A DNA stretch of 6,718 nucleotides from Syntrophomonadaceae bacterium (GCA_007119335.1 SKPU01000130.1:1-6718); one strand, 5' to 3'. Positions 1 to 6,718 are shown, counted from the first letter of the stretch. Notes: a model not told the origin generated them from the letters alone. Numbers and translations: made by a program.

Positions 1-885
1 GGCAATCTGACTGTGAAAAACCACCTGCAGCAAAACATCGCCCAATTCTTCCCGTAATGAATTGTCATCACGGGCATCAATCGCAGCAATAACTTCATAA
101 GATTCTTCAATGAGATACTGTCGAAGGCTGTCATTGGTTTGCTCTCTGTCCCAAGGACAGCCGTCTTCCGCACGGAGCCTAGCCATAACTTCCATTAAGT
201 TTCCAAGGCTATAACCTTTAAAGGGTGACAGGTAAATAGTTGTATTGGGTCCATGAATATTAAACCGTTCAAGATCTTTAAGTGGCAGCTCCAGGGAACG
301 CTTTTTTCTCATGCCTGCTGATTTGATCATCATTACAGGGTGCTCGGGAGGATACAGCTCTTTTAAAACCTTATTCACACGGCCAGCAAGTTCACTATTA
401 TAGACTTGAGTAATGATAAAGTTATTGCGGATAGGTTCTTTAACCCGGTCCAAAACAAGGGCATCACAAATAGTTAGACCCTCCTGCAAATTGACTTTTA
501 AATTTTTAAGCAGCGGTTCAATAAAGGGTGGGCCAGACAGAATCTTCAGTTCAACCCCTGACCGGGGCGCTGTTTCCCGAAGCTTATCCACGGTTGCTTC
601 ACCGAACAGAGGATCGCCTGAAACCGCATAATAAATAGGACCATACTGCTTGGCAGATCTAATCAAACGCCTTGCGATAGCGCGACAAACCTGTTCAGAA
701 TCAAAGCTCTGATCAAGCAAATAATCGAAAGATCTGACGTTTTTGCAACCTGCAAAGTTTCGGGCAGCAGGATGTTTTAGAGTCCGGAAAAATGTAGGCC
801 GTCCGCTGTTGAGATGCTTCCATGTCTTACTAGAAATATATTTATGTCTGCCCGGGCCAAGACCGATCACAACAATTTTACACAT
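1..885 (-). CDS. mazG: MazG-family nucleoside triphosphate pyrophosphohydrolase with N-terminal tetrapyrrole-methylase-like domain (YabN type), C-terminus cut by window edge
   Basis: The first 295 residues are visible; the frame is open through position 1, and YabN-type proteins are usually near 480-490 residues, so about 60% is present. Residues 1-~220 form a SAM-methylase-like fold: a glycine-rich GLGPG at 8-12 and SGDPLFG at 89-95. The MazG domain starts near 230 with [10 protein letters not shown] (241-250), the first metal-binding EESYE (260-264) and the EELGD of the second helix (279-283), followed by [11 protein letters not shown] at the edge. MazG enzymes hydrolyse (d)NTPs to monophosphates and PPi using Mg2+ held by these acidic residues, cleaning the nucleotide pool in the cytoplasm. 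The start is the ATG at 885, preceded by AAAGGTGA, 15 bases after the upstream stop, so translation is probably coupled to the flippase gene. The methylase half lacks the acidic residue usually following the glycine motif (GRHKY here), so methyltransferase activity is doubtful. Family assignment is secure; the real substrate is unknown. Confidence 0.95.
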   Translation of the reverse strand, partial: MCKIVVIGLGPGRHKYISSKTWKHLNSGRPTFFRTLKHPAARNFAGCKNVRSFDYLLDQSFDSEQVCRAIARRLIRSAKQYGPIYYAVSGDPLFGEATVDKLRETAPRSGVELKILSGPPFIEPLLKNLKVNLQEGLTICDALVLDRVKEPIRNNFIITQVYNSELAGRVNKVLKELYPPEHPVMMIKSAGMRKKRSLELPLKDLERFNIHGPNTTIYLSPFKGYSLGNLMEVMARLRAEDGCPWDREQTNDSLRQYLIEESYEVIAAIDARDDNSLREELGDVLLQVVFHSQIA

Positions 886-888
886 AGG

Positions 889-897
889 CTCACCTTT
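889..897 (-). promoter_or_regulatory. Ribosome binding site of mazG
   Basis: AAAGGTGAG lies a few bases before the ATG at 885, inside the 15-base gap after the TAA stop of the flippase gene (901-903). The tight spacing fixes the mazG start and suggests that ribosomes finishing the upstream gene reinitiate here. Confidence 0.75.
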
Positions 898-900
898 CAA

Positions 901-2532
901 TTAAGAAATACGCAGGAAATGCAATTTTTCAGCAAGTCTAATCAAGTGCGAACCAACCATCGGAACCATCTGCAATTCATCTCTACTCAACCCTCCGGAC
1001 AATAATAGAAAAATTCCATAGACTACCATGCCGATGATGATTGCAAACAGGGTAGCTACTGCATTAAGCTGACCCGTTGACATAAAAGGTTCTGCTACTC
1101 TAATCATAACATTGAAAGTGACCATAACAAAGAGAGACATTGCCACAACCGCTAAACCGGGTAAAGCGATAAGTTCCTTTAAATTTGCGCGCCAACCGGT
1201 AAAGTAGTAAACATGATAAAGGTTCATGGCTGCTGCCACTCCCAGGCCAATCACCGTAGCCAATGCTGCACCGCCCACATTCAGAGCGGGTAGAGCAGTC
1301 AAAAACCAGGCTAGTCCTGTTTTGACCAATCCTCCGTAAAACATGTTCAAGGCAGGCACAATCGGGCGGCCCAGCCCCTGGATTAATCCGGTTGTCGACA
1401 CATAAAGACAAAGCGGAATCACCGACCAGGACATGTAAGCCAGGGAATAACCGGCTTCGGCGTTGTCGAAAAGGAGGACCGTAATCGGTTCAGCCAGCAA
1501 ATATAGCCCTACTGCAGCAGGAACAGAAAATAGAACGGTCAGTTTAATAGCAATAGCCGAACGCCTGCGGATCAACTCCCTTTCTCCAAGCGCTAAGGCC
1601 TCAGAAATCGCGGGAACCAGGCTTATACTCAGGGCCAGGGCAACTACGTTGGGAAAATAGACTACAGGGCCGGCCATACCGGTCAGTTGCCCGTAAAGCG
1701 CTCGCGCCGTTTCCAGCTCAAAGCCTGCTGCCTGCAGCTGCCTGGGAACCACTGCTAAGTCAATCAGAGATATAAGTGGAATAACCAGTCCGCCAATCGT
1801 TACCGGTATGGCCAGGCGAAATAAGCGTTTAATTATATGGACTCCCGGGGCAGGTTCGTGAAAGATCTGCTTTGAAGCTTGATCTGACAAATATTTTTTT
1901 CTCCGCCAGTAAAAAACAGCCAATAGTAAAAATCCGCCAAAACCTCCGGCTGCCGCTCCGGAACTTGCCCCTGCAGCAGCAAATTCCAGGCTTACTGGCA
2001 GAAGAATAAGGACCATGACAATAGAAAAGCCGACCCGCACCACCTGTTCAAGCATTTGGGAAGCCGCAGTAGGCACCATATTTTGCTGCCCCTGGAAAAA
2101 ACCGCGCAGGGCAGCCATAATCGTCACAAAGAAAATTGCCGGAGAAATAGCCAGTAAAGGATAAACAGCTTGTACATCTCTTACAATATTTTCGGCAAAG
2201 AAATCCGTCCCCAGAAATAGAAACAGGCTAATTGCCAATCCGGTTAGAGTAAGAATAAAAAAAGCAATCCGGAAAACTCGTAATGCTTCTTGATAATCAT
2301 GGTATGCCAGTTTTTCCGCCATAATTTTTGAAAGAGCTACCGGTATACCGGCTGTGGATACAACAAGCAGAGTGGAATAGATAGGATAAGCATACATATA
2401 AAGGCCAATACCTTCATCACCAAGCATAGCGGCCAGAACAATCCGGAAAACCGCCCCGACAATGCGGGCGACAATACCGGTCGCGGCCAAAATAGCTGCT
2501 CCTTTAACAAATGCGGTACTACTGCTCGACAA
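901..2532 (-). CDS. spoVB: SpoVB/YabM-family polysaccharide (lipid-linked precursor) flippase, MOP superfamily
   Basis: 543 residues from a TTG start, in the usual 510-550 range for the family. Hydrophobicity by eye gives about 14 membrane spans (roughly 11-36, 42-65, 84-108, 122-142, 162-180, 186-208, 236-262, 284-308, 328-348, 368-386, 398-416, 419-440, 456-478, 490-512), as in MOP/MATE-like exporters. Family hallmarks are LGDEGIGLY (37-45), AGIPVALSKIMAE (61-73) and RGFFQGQQNMVPTA (143-156). Such proteins are thought to flip undecaprenyl-linked sugars across the cytoplasmic membrane; SpoVB of Bacillus is needed for spore cortex. The position between mfd and mazG matches B. subtilis yabM, a SpoVB paralogue, so the spoVB name states family more than proven orthology. 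Start choice: the frame extends to an ATG at 2592, but that ATG has no ribosome binding site, whereas the TTG at 2532 has AAGAAGG 8 bases upstream and gives the normal family N-terminus (short polar stretch, then FVKGAAIL). A promoter at 2611-2619 may drive it apart from mfd. Confidence 0.92.
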   Translation of the reverse strand: MSSSSTAFVKGAAILAATGIVARIVGAVFRIVLAAMLGDEGIGLYMYAYPIYSTLLVVSTAGIPVALSKIMAEKLAYHDYQEALRVFRIAFFILTLTGLAISLFLFLGTDFFAENIVRDVQAVYPLLAISPAIFFVTIMAALRGFFQGQQNMVPTAASQMLEQVVRVGFSIVMVLILLPVSLEFAAAGASSGAAAGGFGGFLLLAVFYWRRKKYLSDQASKQIFHEPAPGVHIIKRLFRLAIPVTIGGLVIPLISLIDLAVVPRQLQAAGFELETARALYGQLTGMAGPVVYFPNVVALALSISLVPAISEALALGERELIRRRSAIAIKLTVLFSVPAAVGLYLLAEPITVLLFDNAEAGYSLAYMSWSVIPLCLYVSTTGLIQGLGRPIVPALNMFYGGLVKTGLAWFLTALPALNVGGAALATVIGLGVAAAMNLYHVYYFTGWRANLKELIALPGLAVVAMSLFVMVTFNVMIRVAEPFMSTGQLNAVATLFAIIIGMVVYGIFLLLSGGLSRDELQMVPMVGSHLIRLAEKLHFLRIS

Positions 2533-2540
2533 ATTAGCAA

Positions 2541-2547
2541 CCTTCTT
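2541..2547 (-). promoter_or_regulatory. Ribosome binding site that decides the spoVB start (TTG at 2532)
   Basis: AAGAAGG is followed by an 8-base spacer (TTGCTAAT) and then TTG. By contrast the 16 bases before the ATG at 2592 (TTCAAAGTAAATTA and neighbours) contain no Shine-Dalgarno-like run. This is the main reason for preferring the 543-residue product over a 563-residue one. Confidence 0.7.
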
Positions 2548-2610
2548 ATCTATCTGGATTATGAAGTGATTGATTAGTATTTCGTAATCCATTAATTTAC
2601 TTTGAACAGT

Positions 2611-2619
2611 ATTATAACA
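2611..2619 (-). promoter_or_regulatory. Candidate extended -10 promoter for spoVB-mazG
   Basis: The mfd-spoVB gap contains TGTTATAAT on the minus strand: a perfect TATAAT (2616-2611) preceded by TG one base upstream, the extended -10 arrangement that can work without a good -35. No convincing -35 is present 16-18 bases upstream. The expected start point is the A near 2603. A transcript from there leaves only ~11 bases before the ATG at 2592 but ~71 before the TTG at 2532, fitting the TTG start. AACAGT occurs twice on the plus strand (2605-2610 and 2616-2621), one helical turn apart, around this -10. The gap is AT-rich, so chance occurrence of the hexamer remains possible. Confidence 0.45.
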
Positions 2620-2629
2620 GTTTTAGGCC

Positions 2630-5600
2630 TTACCAACTACCTGCTGCAGTTTGTTGCAAAGCATTCAGTTCTGTAAAAAAGGAGATCATCTCATTTAGCC
2701 GGTCATTATGCTTACTAAAACCTGTGAGCTTGAGCGTCAGCGGTCGATCCTGCTTAACAGTGATTCGACCGGTCGCAATCATCGTATTTTTCATTACTAA
2801 TGAGCTTTCTAATCGAGCTGCCGGGTTAAACTGGATATAAATAACTTCACCCTGCTGTTGAATCAGCTCTACACCTAACGCCATGGCCCAAATTCGCAAT
2901 TCTGCAGCTTTAAGCAAATTTTTTACCACATCATCTCCTGAACCGTAACGATCGGCTAGCTCTTCTTCAATTTCCTGCAGCGTCTCTACTGAATCTGCAT
3001 TATAAATACGCTGATAAAAATCAACCTTTTGGGCCTGGGCAGTAATATAAGAGGAAGGCAGGTAGGCATTGATCTGTAGTTCGATTCGTGGATTGGTTTT
3101 TTGCTCTTCTTTTTCGTTTTTGAGTTCCGCCACTGCCTGATCCAATAGCCTGCAGTACATATCAAAACCGACCGCTGTAATAAATCCATGCTGATCTGCG
3201 CCAAGGATATTTCCAGCCCCCCTGATTTCTAAATCCTGAAGGGCAATTTTAAAACCGGAGCCGAGTTCAGTAAATTCCTTAACTGCTTTAAGCCGTTTTT
3301 GAGCAACTTCTGAAACCACTTTATCCCTGCGATAAGTAAGATATGCATAAGCCAGGCGATTAGAACGTCCAACCCTGCCCCTAATTTGGTAGAGCTGGGC
3401 CAACCCGAATTTGTCTGCCTCGCAAACAATCAGGGTATTAACATTAGGAATATCGAGTCCCGATTCAATAATCGTAGTGCAGACCAGGATTTGATAGCTC
3501 CCCTCCTGAAAGTCAGTCATGATTTTTTCAAGTGACGTTTCAGGCATCCGACCATGCCCGATAGCCACTGCTGCGTCGGGAAACATGTTTCGAATTTTTT
3601 CTGAAAATCTGTCAATTTGATCCACCCGGTTAAAAACTATAAAGACCTGACCGTCCCGTTTAAGCTCGCGCTGCACCGCTTCCCGGATCAGATCTTCTGA
3701 ATATTCGAGAACGTAGGTTTGAACCGGATAGCGATCCTCGGGAGGTGTATCAATGACACTTAAATCGCGAGCGCCAGCCAGTGAAAGATGGAGCGTTCTT
3801 GGAATAGGAGTCGCTGTCATGGCCAGGGTATCAACTTCCAACCGCATCTTTCTGATCTTTTCTTTCTGACGAACTCCAAAGCGCTGTTCTTCATCCAAAA
3901 CCAATAAACCGAGATCATTAAAACTAATATCACCGGATAAAAGACGATGAGTGCCTATAACAAGATCCACCTTGCCTGCCGCGACATCACTGACCACTTC
4001 TTTTTGCTCTTGTTTAGAAACAAATCGACTGAGCTGAGCAACCCTGATTGGAAAACCTTCAAACCGTTCCTGGAAAGTTCGGTAGTGCTGCTGTGCAAGC
4101 ACAGTGGTTGGCACCAACACAGCAACCTGTTTTCCTTCCATAACTACCTTGAAGGCAGCCCGCATTGCCACTTCGGTCTTTCCATACCCAACATCTCCGC
4201 AAATCAAACGATCCATCGGGTGGGCCTTTTCAAGATCCACCTTTACATCATTAACTGCCTGCTGCTGATCAGGGGTCTCTTCATAAGGAAAGTGCGTCTC
4301 GAATTCCTGCTGCCAGGGATGATCCGGGCTAAAGCTATAACCCCCAACTGCCTGTCTTGCTGCATAAAGAGATAACAGTTCCCGGGCCAGCTCTTCCACT
4401 GATTGGCTGACTTTCTTCTTTAACCGTTGCCATTCTCCGCCACCGAGGCTGTGCAGGCGGGGAGCCGGACTTTCCCCACCTGAATATTTTTGAATCAACC
4501 CGATCTGGTCAACCGGAATATATAAGCGGTCCGTTCCCCTATATTTCAAAAGCAGGTAATCGCGTTTTACTCCGCTTATTTCAAGAGTACTCAGGCCCTG
4601 GTATTTTCCTATCCCGTGCTGTTCATGAACTACGTAATCCCCGGTTGAAAGATCACGATAATTACTGAGACGAATGCCTTCACTCTTTTTGAAGCGCTTT
4701 TTCTTTTGACGTCGCGGCAATAAATTCTGCTCGGCAACCAGGGCTAACTGCAGGCCGGGAATAATAAATCCTTCTTCCAGGCTACCTTCGAAAACAGAAG
4801 GGAGGGGAAGAGCTCCTTCAAAAATCCCTTGTTCAGTCAAATAATCCAGCAGACCTTGAGCGCGCTGGGCCGATGAAGCGAACAGGCAAATCCGGTAACC
4901 ATTTTCCAGCCAATTTTGATAGTCGCTTTTAAACAGCTCCCACTGTCCATGGTAATAAGGGGCGCTTTTCGCTTCTAAGTTGAAAGCTTCCCGTGCTTTA
5001 AAAATTCCGCTTGTCCCCGGAAATAGCGAAAACCCGATCAACGGGCAGGGCAAGTTTAGAAATATCTGATCTTCTTGCCACAATAATTGGCTGGTGGAAG
5101 CAAGCATCTCTTTTTCCATCAAAGAACTACTGCAATAATTTTCAAATTCACGGCGAAAGCTTTCTCCGCTTTCAGCAATAGCAGAAGGTTCATCGATAAA
5201 AACAAGAAAATCAGGAGATAAATAATCGATCAGAGAAACACCTTCATTATAAAAGAACGGGAAATAACTGCTTAAGAAATCCAGTCCCTCCGGTTGGGAC
5301 AAGCGATCCAAATGTCGGCTAACCTCTTGTTTTAGCCTGGCCGCTGCATCATTTTCATTACGCTTTCTCAGGCTGGATATCACTCTGTCCAGGCGTTTTT
5401 GGATTAATTTTTCTCCTTGCTCAAATATTTCCCTGGTTGTTAAAAGCTCCCGGGCCGGCATCACTGTTACTGCATCAAGTTTTTCGGTTGACCGCTGAGT
5501 TTCAGGATCATAAGTGCGTAGAGATTGGATAATATCATCAAAGAGTTCCAGGCGAAAAGGCAGATCGCGGCCCGGTGGAAAAATGTCAATTATATCGCCA

Positions 5601-6166
5601 CGGGCGCTAAAGTGGCCCCTGGCTTCCGTTAAAGAAGCCCGTACATAGCCTCGTGCAACAAGCTGGTCAATCAATTCCTGACGATCTAAAACCCTGCCTG
5701 GTCGAAAATGCAAAGTAAGTTCATTCCAAGTTTCCGGAGGAAGCATTTTTGAAAGCAACGCAGGGCCGGTAGCCACATAGATGCCTTCATTCTTTCCATA
5801 CAACCATTCCAGGAACTGCAAACGCATCTGCTGATATTCCTCACTCCGCGAGAGAACTTCGGTATTTATAATAAATTCCCTGGATGGAAGCAACCGGACC
5901 TGGCCGGGGTAAAGGCTTAGTAAATCTGTATATATTTTTTCCGCTCGCCCCTGATCAGGAGCAATAACCAATGCCGGCCGCCGGCATTGCAGGGCAAGTC
6001 CGGCCATGAAATAACTGCGCGCACTACCGTCAAGCCCAATAAGCATTGCCTGATAATCAGATTGGCCGAAAATATTGGCCATAATTTTATTAAAGTTTTC
6101 TTCTTCGGACCAAAGATCCAATAAGCCACTTAACAAAAACAATTCCTCCTCGGCGCCCTGTCCCAT
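2630..6166 (-). CDS. mfd: Transcription-repair coupling factor Mfd (ATP-dependent DNA translocase)
   Basis: A full-length 1178-residue Mfd; family members run about 1150-1180. Mfd binds stalled RNA polymerase, translocates on upstream DNA to push it off the lesion, and recruits UvrA for nucleotide excision repair. The N-terminal UvrB-homology module (to ~350) has the degenerate nucleotide-loop GLDGSARS (44-51) and GHFSARGDIIDIFPP (184-198). The CarD-like RNAP-interaction domain starts at DLSTGDYVVHEQHGIGKY (505-522). The motor has Walker A GDVGYGKTE (658-666), DEEQRFG (758-764), TATPIPRTL (784-792), the translocation region around GARDLSVIDTPPEDR (798-812), TTIIESGLDIPN (897-908) and QIRGRVGR (927-934). 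A C-terminal TRCF domain (about 1025-1150) normally masks the UvrA-binding surface until RNAP is engaged. The ATG at 6166 has GGGAAGGA upstream and gives an N-terminus aligning with known Mfd proteins. No frameshift or missing motif was seen. It has its own strong promoter and lies upstream of spoVB-mazG, as in many Bacillota. Confidence 0.98.
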   Translation of the reverse strand: MGQGAEEELFLLSGLLDLWSEEENFNKIMANIFGQSDYQAMLIGLDGSARSYFMAGLALQCRRPALVIAPDQGRAEKIYTDLLSLYPGQVRLLPSREFIINTEVLSRSEEYQQMRLQFLEWLYGKNEGIYVATGPALLSKMLPPETWNELTLHFRPGRVLDRQELIDQLVARGYVRASLTEARGHFSARGDIIDIFPPGRDLPFRLELFDDIIQSLRTYDPETQRSTEKLDAVTVMPARELLTTREIFEQGEKLIQKRLDRVISSLRKRNENDAAARLKQEVSRHLDRLSQPEGLDFLSSYFPFFYNEGVSLIDYLSPDFLVFIDEPSAIAESGESFRREFENYCSSSLMEKEMLASTSQLLWQEDQIFLNLPCPLIGFSLFPGTSGIFKAREAFNLEAKSAPYYHGQWELFKSDYQNWLENGYRICLFASSAQRAQGLLDYLTEQGIFEGALPLPSVFEGSLEEGFIIPGLQLALVAEQNLLPRRQKKKRFKKSEGIRLSNYRDLSTGDYVVHEQHGIGKYQGLSTLEISGVKRDYLLLKYRGTDRLYIPVDQIGLIQKYSGGESPAPRLHSLGGGEWQRLKKKVSQSVEELARELLSLYAARQAVGGYSFSPDHPWQQEFETHFPYEETPDQQQAVNDVKVDLEKAHPMDRLICGDVGYGKTEVAMRAAFKVVMEGKQVAVLVPTTVLAQQHYRTFQERFEGFPIRVAQLSRFVSKQEQKEVVSDVAAGKVDLVIGTHRLLSGDISFNDLGLLVLDEEQRFGVRQKEKIRKMRLEVDTLAMTATPIPRTLHLSLAGARDLSVIDTPPEDRYPVQTYVLEYSEDLIREAVQRELKRDGQVFIVFNRVDQIDRFSEKIRNMFPDAAVAIGHGRMPETSLEKIMTDFQEGSYQILVCTTIIESGLDIPNVNTLIVCEADKFGLAQLYQIRGRVGRSNRLAYAYLTYRRDKVVSEVAQKRLKAVKEFTELGSGFKIALQDLEIRGAGNILGADQHGFITAVGFDMYCRLLDQAVAELKNEKEEQKTNPRIELQINAYLPSSYITAQAQKVDFYQRIYNADSVETLQEIEEELADRYGSGDDVVKNLLKAAELRIWAMALGVELIQQQGEVIYIQFNPAARLESSLVMKNTMIATGRITVKQDRPLTLKLTGFSKHNDRLNEMISFFTELNALQQTAAGSW

Positions 6167-6175
6167 TCTAAAAAA

Positions 6176-6183
6176 TCCTTCCC
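6176..6183 (-). promoter_or_regulatory. Ribosome binding site of mfd
   Basis: GGGAAGGA lies 9 bases before the ATG at 6166 and directly abuts a perfect palindrome (6184-6197). Anything bound to, or any structure formed by, the palindrome would sit against the ribosome entry site. Confidence 0.75.
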
Positions 6184-6197
6184 GTAGTGTACACTAC
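6184..6197 (-). repeat. Perfect 14-base palindrome in the mfd leader (possible operator or small hairpin)
   Basis: GTAGTGTACACTAC is identical on both strands. It lies between the predicted mfd promoter (start point near 6249) and the mfd ribosome binding site. As RNA it could form a 5-bp stem with a GTAC loop, which is weak; as DNA its symmetry is typical of a site for a dimeric repressor blocking elongation or initiation. I cannot assign a regulator. A 14-base perfect dyad in a ~115-base gap has a chance probability well under a few percent, but no function is shown. Confidence 0.45.
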
Positions 6198-6200
6198 AAG

Positions 6201-6227
6201 AGGGGGAAGAAATAAATAATCCCCCCT
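6201..6227 (-). other. G-tract/C-tract hairpin in the mfd leader
   Basis: On the minus strand AGGGGG (6227-6222) can pair with CCCCCT (6206-6201) around a 15-base AT-rich loop. A second G6 run at 6242-6237 could compete for the same C5 run. No U-tract follows the C arm, so this is not a standard intrinsic terminator for pheA. It may stabilise or modulate the mfd leader; that is inference. Confidence 0.35.
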
Positions 6228-6256
6228 GGCATAAAACCCCCCGTAATTTGAACTAA

Positions 6257-6285
6257 ATTATATCTGTCTTCCCGCGTGCCGTCAA
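6257..6285 (-). promoter_or_regulatory. Near-consensus sigma-A-type promoter for mfd
   Basis: TTGACG (6285-6280, five of six consensus -35 bases), a 17-base spacer, then TATAAT (6262-6257, perfect). The predicted start point is the A near 6249, giving a leader of ~83 bases to the mfd ATG. The -35 contains the TGA stop codon of pheA (6284-6282), so the promoter begins within the end of the upstream gene. Box quality and exact spacing make it the strongest promoter in the window, implying that mfd is expressed constitutively and independently of phenylalanine control of pheA. Confidence 0.8.
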
Positions 6286-6718
6286 CTGCGCTTCGTCTTT
6301 GGATAAGATCCAAGCAGTTTAAAAAACGGAACCGCTTCCCGGATCTCCTCCCAAAGCTCACCTTTACCCGGATCATTGCGGTGTCCCTCACAGTCGATAA
6401 AAAATAACCAGTCTCCAACGATTCGCCGCGAAGGCCTTGATTCAATTCGAGTCAGATTGATATTTCGATGAGCAAAATAACCCAATACTTGGTACAAACT
6501 GCCCGGCCCATCCGGTATAGTAAGCACAAGGGAGGTCTTATCCTGGCCGGTAGGGGTATGATCTTTCCGGGCTAAAATCACAAAACGGGTCACATTTTCT
6601 TCGTTATCTTCAATACCTTCTTCAAGTAAGATGAGATCAAATAACTCAGCTGCCCGCCGGGGTGCAATCGCAGCCTGACCAGGCTGGTCTACAATACTTT
6701 TTGCGGCAGCAGCGGTAC
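6282..6718 (-). CDS. pheA: Prephenate dehydratase, C-terminal part (catalytic-domain end plus ACT regulatory domain); N-terminus cut by window edge
   Basis: 144 complete residues are visible; the frame is open at 6718, where two bases of a partial codon remain. Stand-alone prephenate dehydratases are about 270-290 residues, so roughly half is present. The enzyme converts prephenate to phenylpyruvate, with loss of water and CO2, in phenylalanine synthesis. Visible residues 1-5 (TAAAA) and QPGQAAIAPRRAAEL (11-25) belong to the end of the catalytic domain. NVTRF at 41-45 contains the Thr-Arg-Phe catalytic signature. PTGQDKTSLVL (55-65) opens the ACT domain, GPGSLYQVL (70-78) corresponds to the GALV-type region, and IESRP (91-95) is the conserved ESRP motif; both line the phenylalanine-binding site for feedback inhibition. 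The end LGSYP is typical. A GTG at 6593 lies inside the NVTRF motif and is not the start. No chorismate mutase domain is visible, though an N-terminal one cannot be excluded. Confidence 0.95.
   Translation of the reverse strand, partial: TAAAAKSIVDQPGQAAIAPRRAAELFDLILLEEGIEDNEENVTRFVILARKDHTPTGQDKTSLVLTIPDGPGSLYQVLGYFAHRNINLTRIESRPSRRIVGDWLFFIDCEGHRNDPGKGELWEEIREAVPFFKLLGSYPKTKRS

Noticed and set aside
413..1005. Plus-strand frames at 413-631 and 814-1005 opposite mazG and the spoVB end
   Set aside because: Both lie antisense to well-supported genes, with low-complexity, non-family translations.
3947..4375. Plus-strand open frame of 142 codons opposite the mfd motor region
   Set aside because: It is entirely antisense to conserved Mfd motifs, has no recognisable domain and no convincing ribosome binding site; a shadow of the coding strand.
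6201..6227. Intrinsic terminator for pheA
   Set aside because: The stem is present but the C arm is followed by CTTGTAG, with no U-tract, and it lies downstream of the predicted mfd start point.
6167..6281. Riboswitch or T-box in the pheA-mfd gap
   Set aside because: The gap is only 115 bases, no specifier-loop or T-box-type sequence or antiterminator/terminator pair is visible, and the downstream gene is mfd.
6194..6445. Minus-strand 83-codon frame spanning the pheA end and mfd leader
   Set aside because: It is out of frame with the conserved ACT domain of pheA, and its tail simply runs through the leader; no homology-like features.
6591..6593. GTG at 6593 as a start of a short stand-alone ACT protein
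   Set aside because: The codon is the Val within the catalytic NVTRF motif, and the frame continues upstream with conserved prephenate dehydratase sequence to the window edge.
1..6718. CRISPR array, insertion sequence, tRNA/rRNA, prophage or defence genes
   Set aside because: Both strands were scanned; no spaced direct repeats, terminal inverted repeats, transposase motifs or RNA gene signatures were found, and almost all sequence is explained by four conserved genes.

Overview
The window is a compact chromosomal segment in which every gene lies on the minus strand. In transcription order, right to left, it holds the 3' half of a prephenate dehydratase gene (pheA, cut by the right edge), mfd (transcription-repair coupling factor), a SpoVB/YabM-type polytopic membrane flippase gene, and the first ~60% of a yabN-type mazG gene (cut by the left edge). 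Nearly all of the sequence is coding; the only gaps are about 115, 97 and 15 bases.

The content points to an endospore-forming member of the Bacillota, most likely a clostridial-type anaerobe of moderate GC. The mfd - spoVB-like - mazG(yabN) order is the core of the conserved Bacillota block that in Bacillus subtilis reads pth-fin-mfd-spoVT-yabM-yabN. Here spoVT is absent from its usual place, and pheA sits upstream of mfd instead of pth/fin. The genus cannot be fixed from the sequence alone.

Layout: pheA ends at 6282. Its stop codon is embedded in the -35 box of a near-consensus housekeeping promoter (TTGACG, 17-base spacer, TATAAT) that should drive mfd. The ~83-base mfd leader carries two G6 tracts, one C5 tract, and a perfect 14-base palindrome next to the ribosome binding site. 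The mfd product (1178 residues) is full length with all helicase and RNAP-interaction motifs intact. The spoVB-like gene follows; its own extended -10 promoter and a strong ribosome binding site indicate that the real start is a TTG at 2532, not the upstream ATG at 2592. mazG starts 15 bases after the spoVB stop and is almost certainly co-translated with it. No intrinsic terminator was seen in any gap, so read-through from pheA to mazG is possible.

Functionally this is housekeeping: phenylalanine synthesis, transcription-coupled repair, envelope or spore-cortex lipid-linked precursor export, and nucleotide-pool sanitation. I found no CRISPR array, mobile element, RNA gene or defence system, and no evidence of a new biological system. 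The items worth a second look are regulatory details and start-site assignment.
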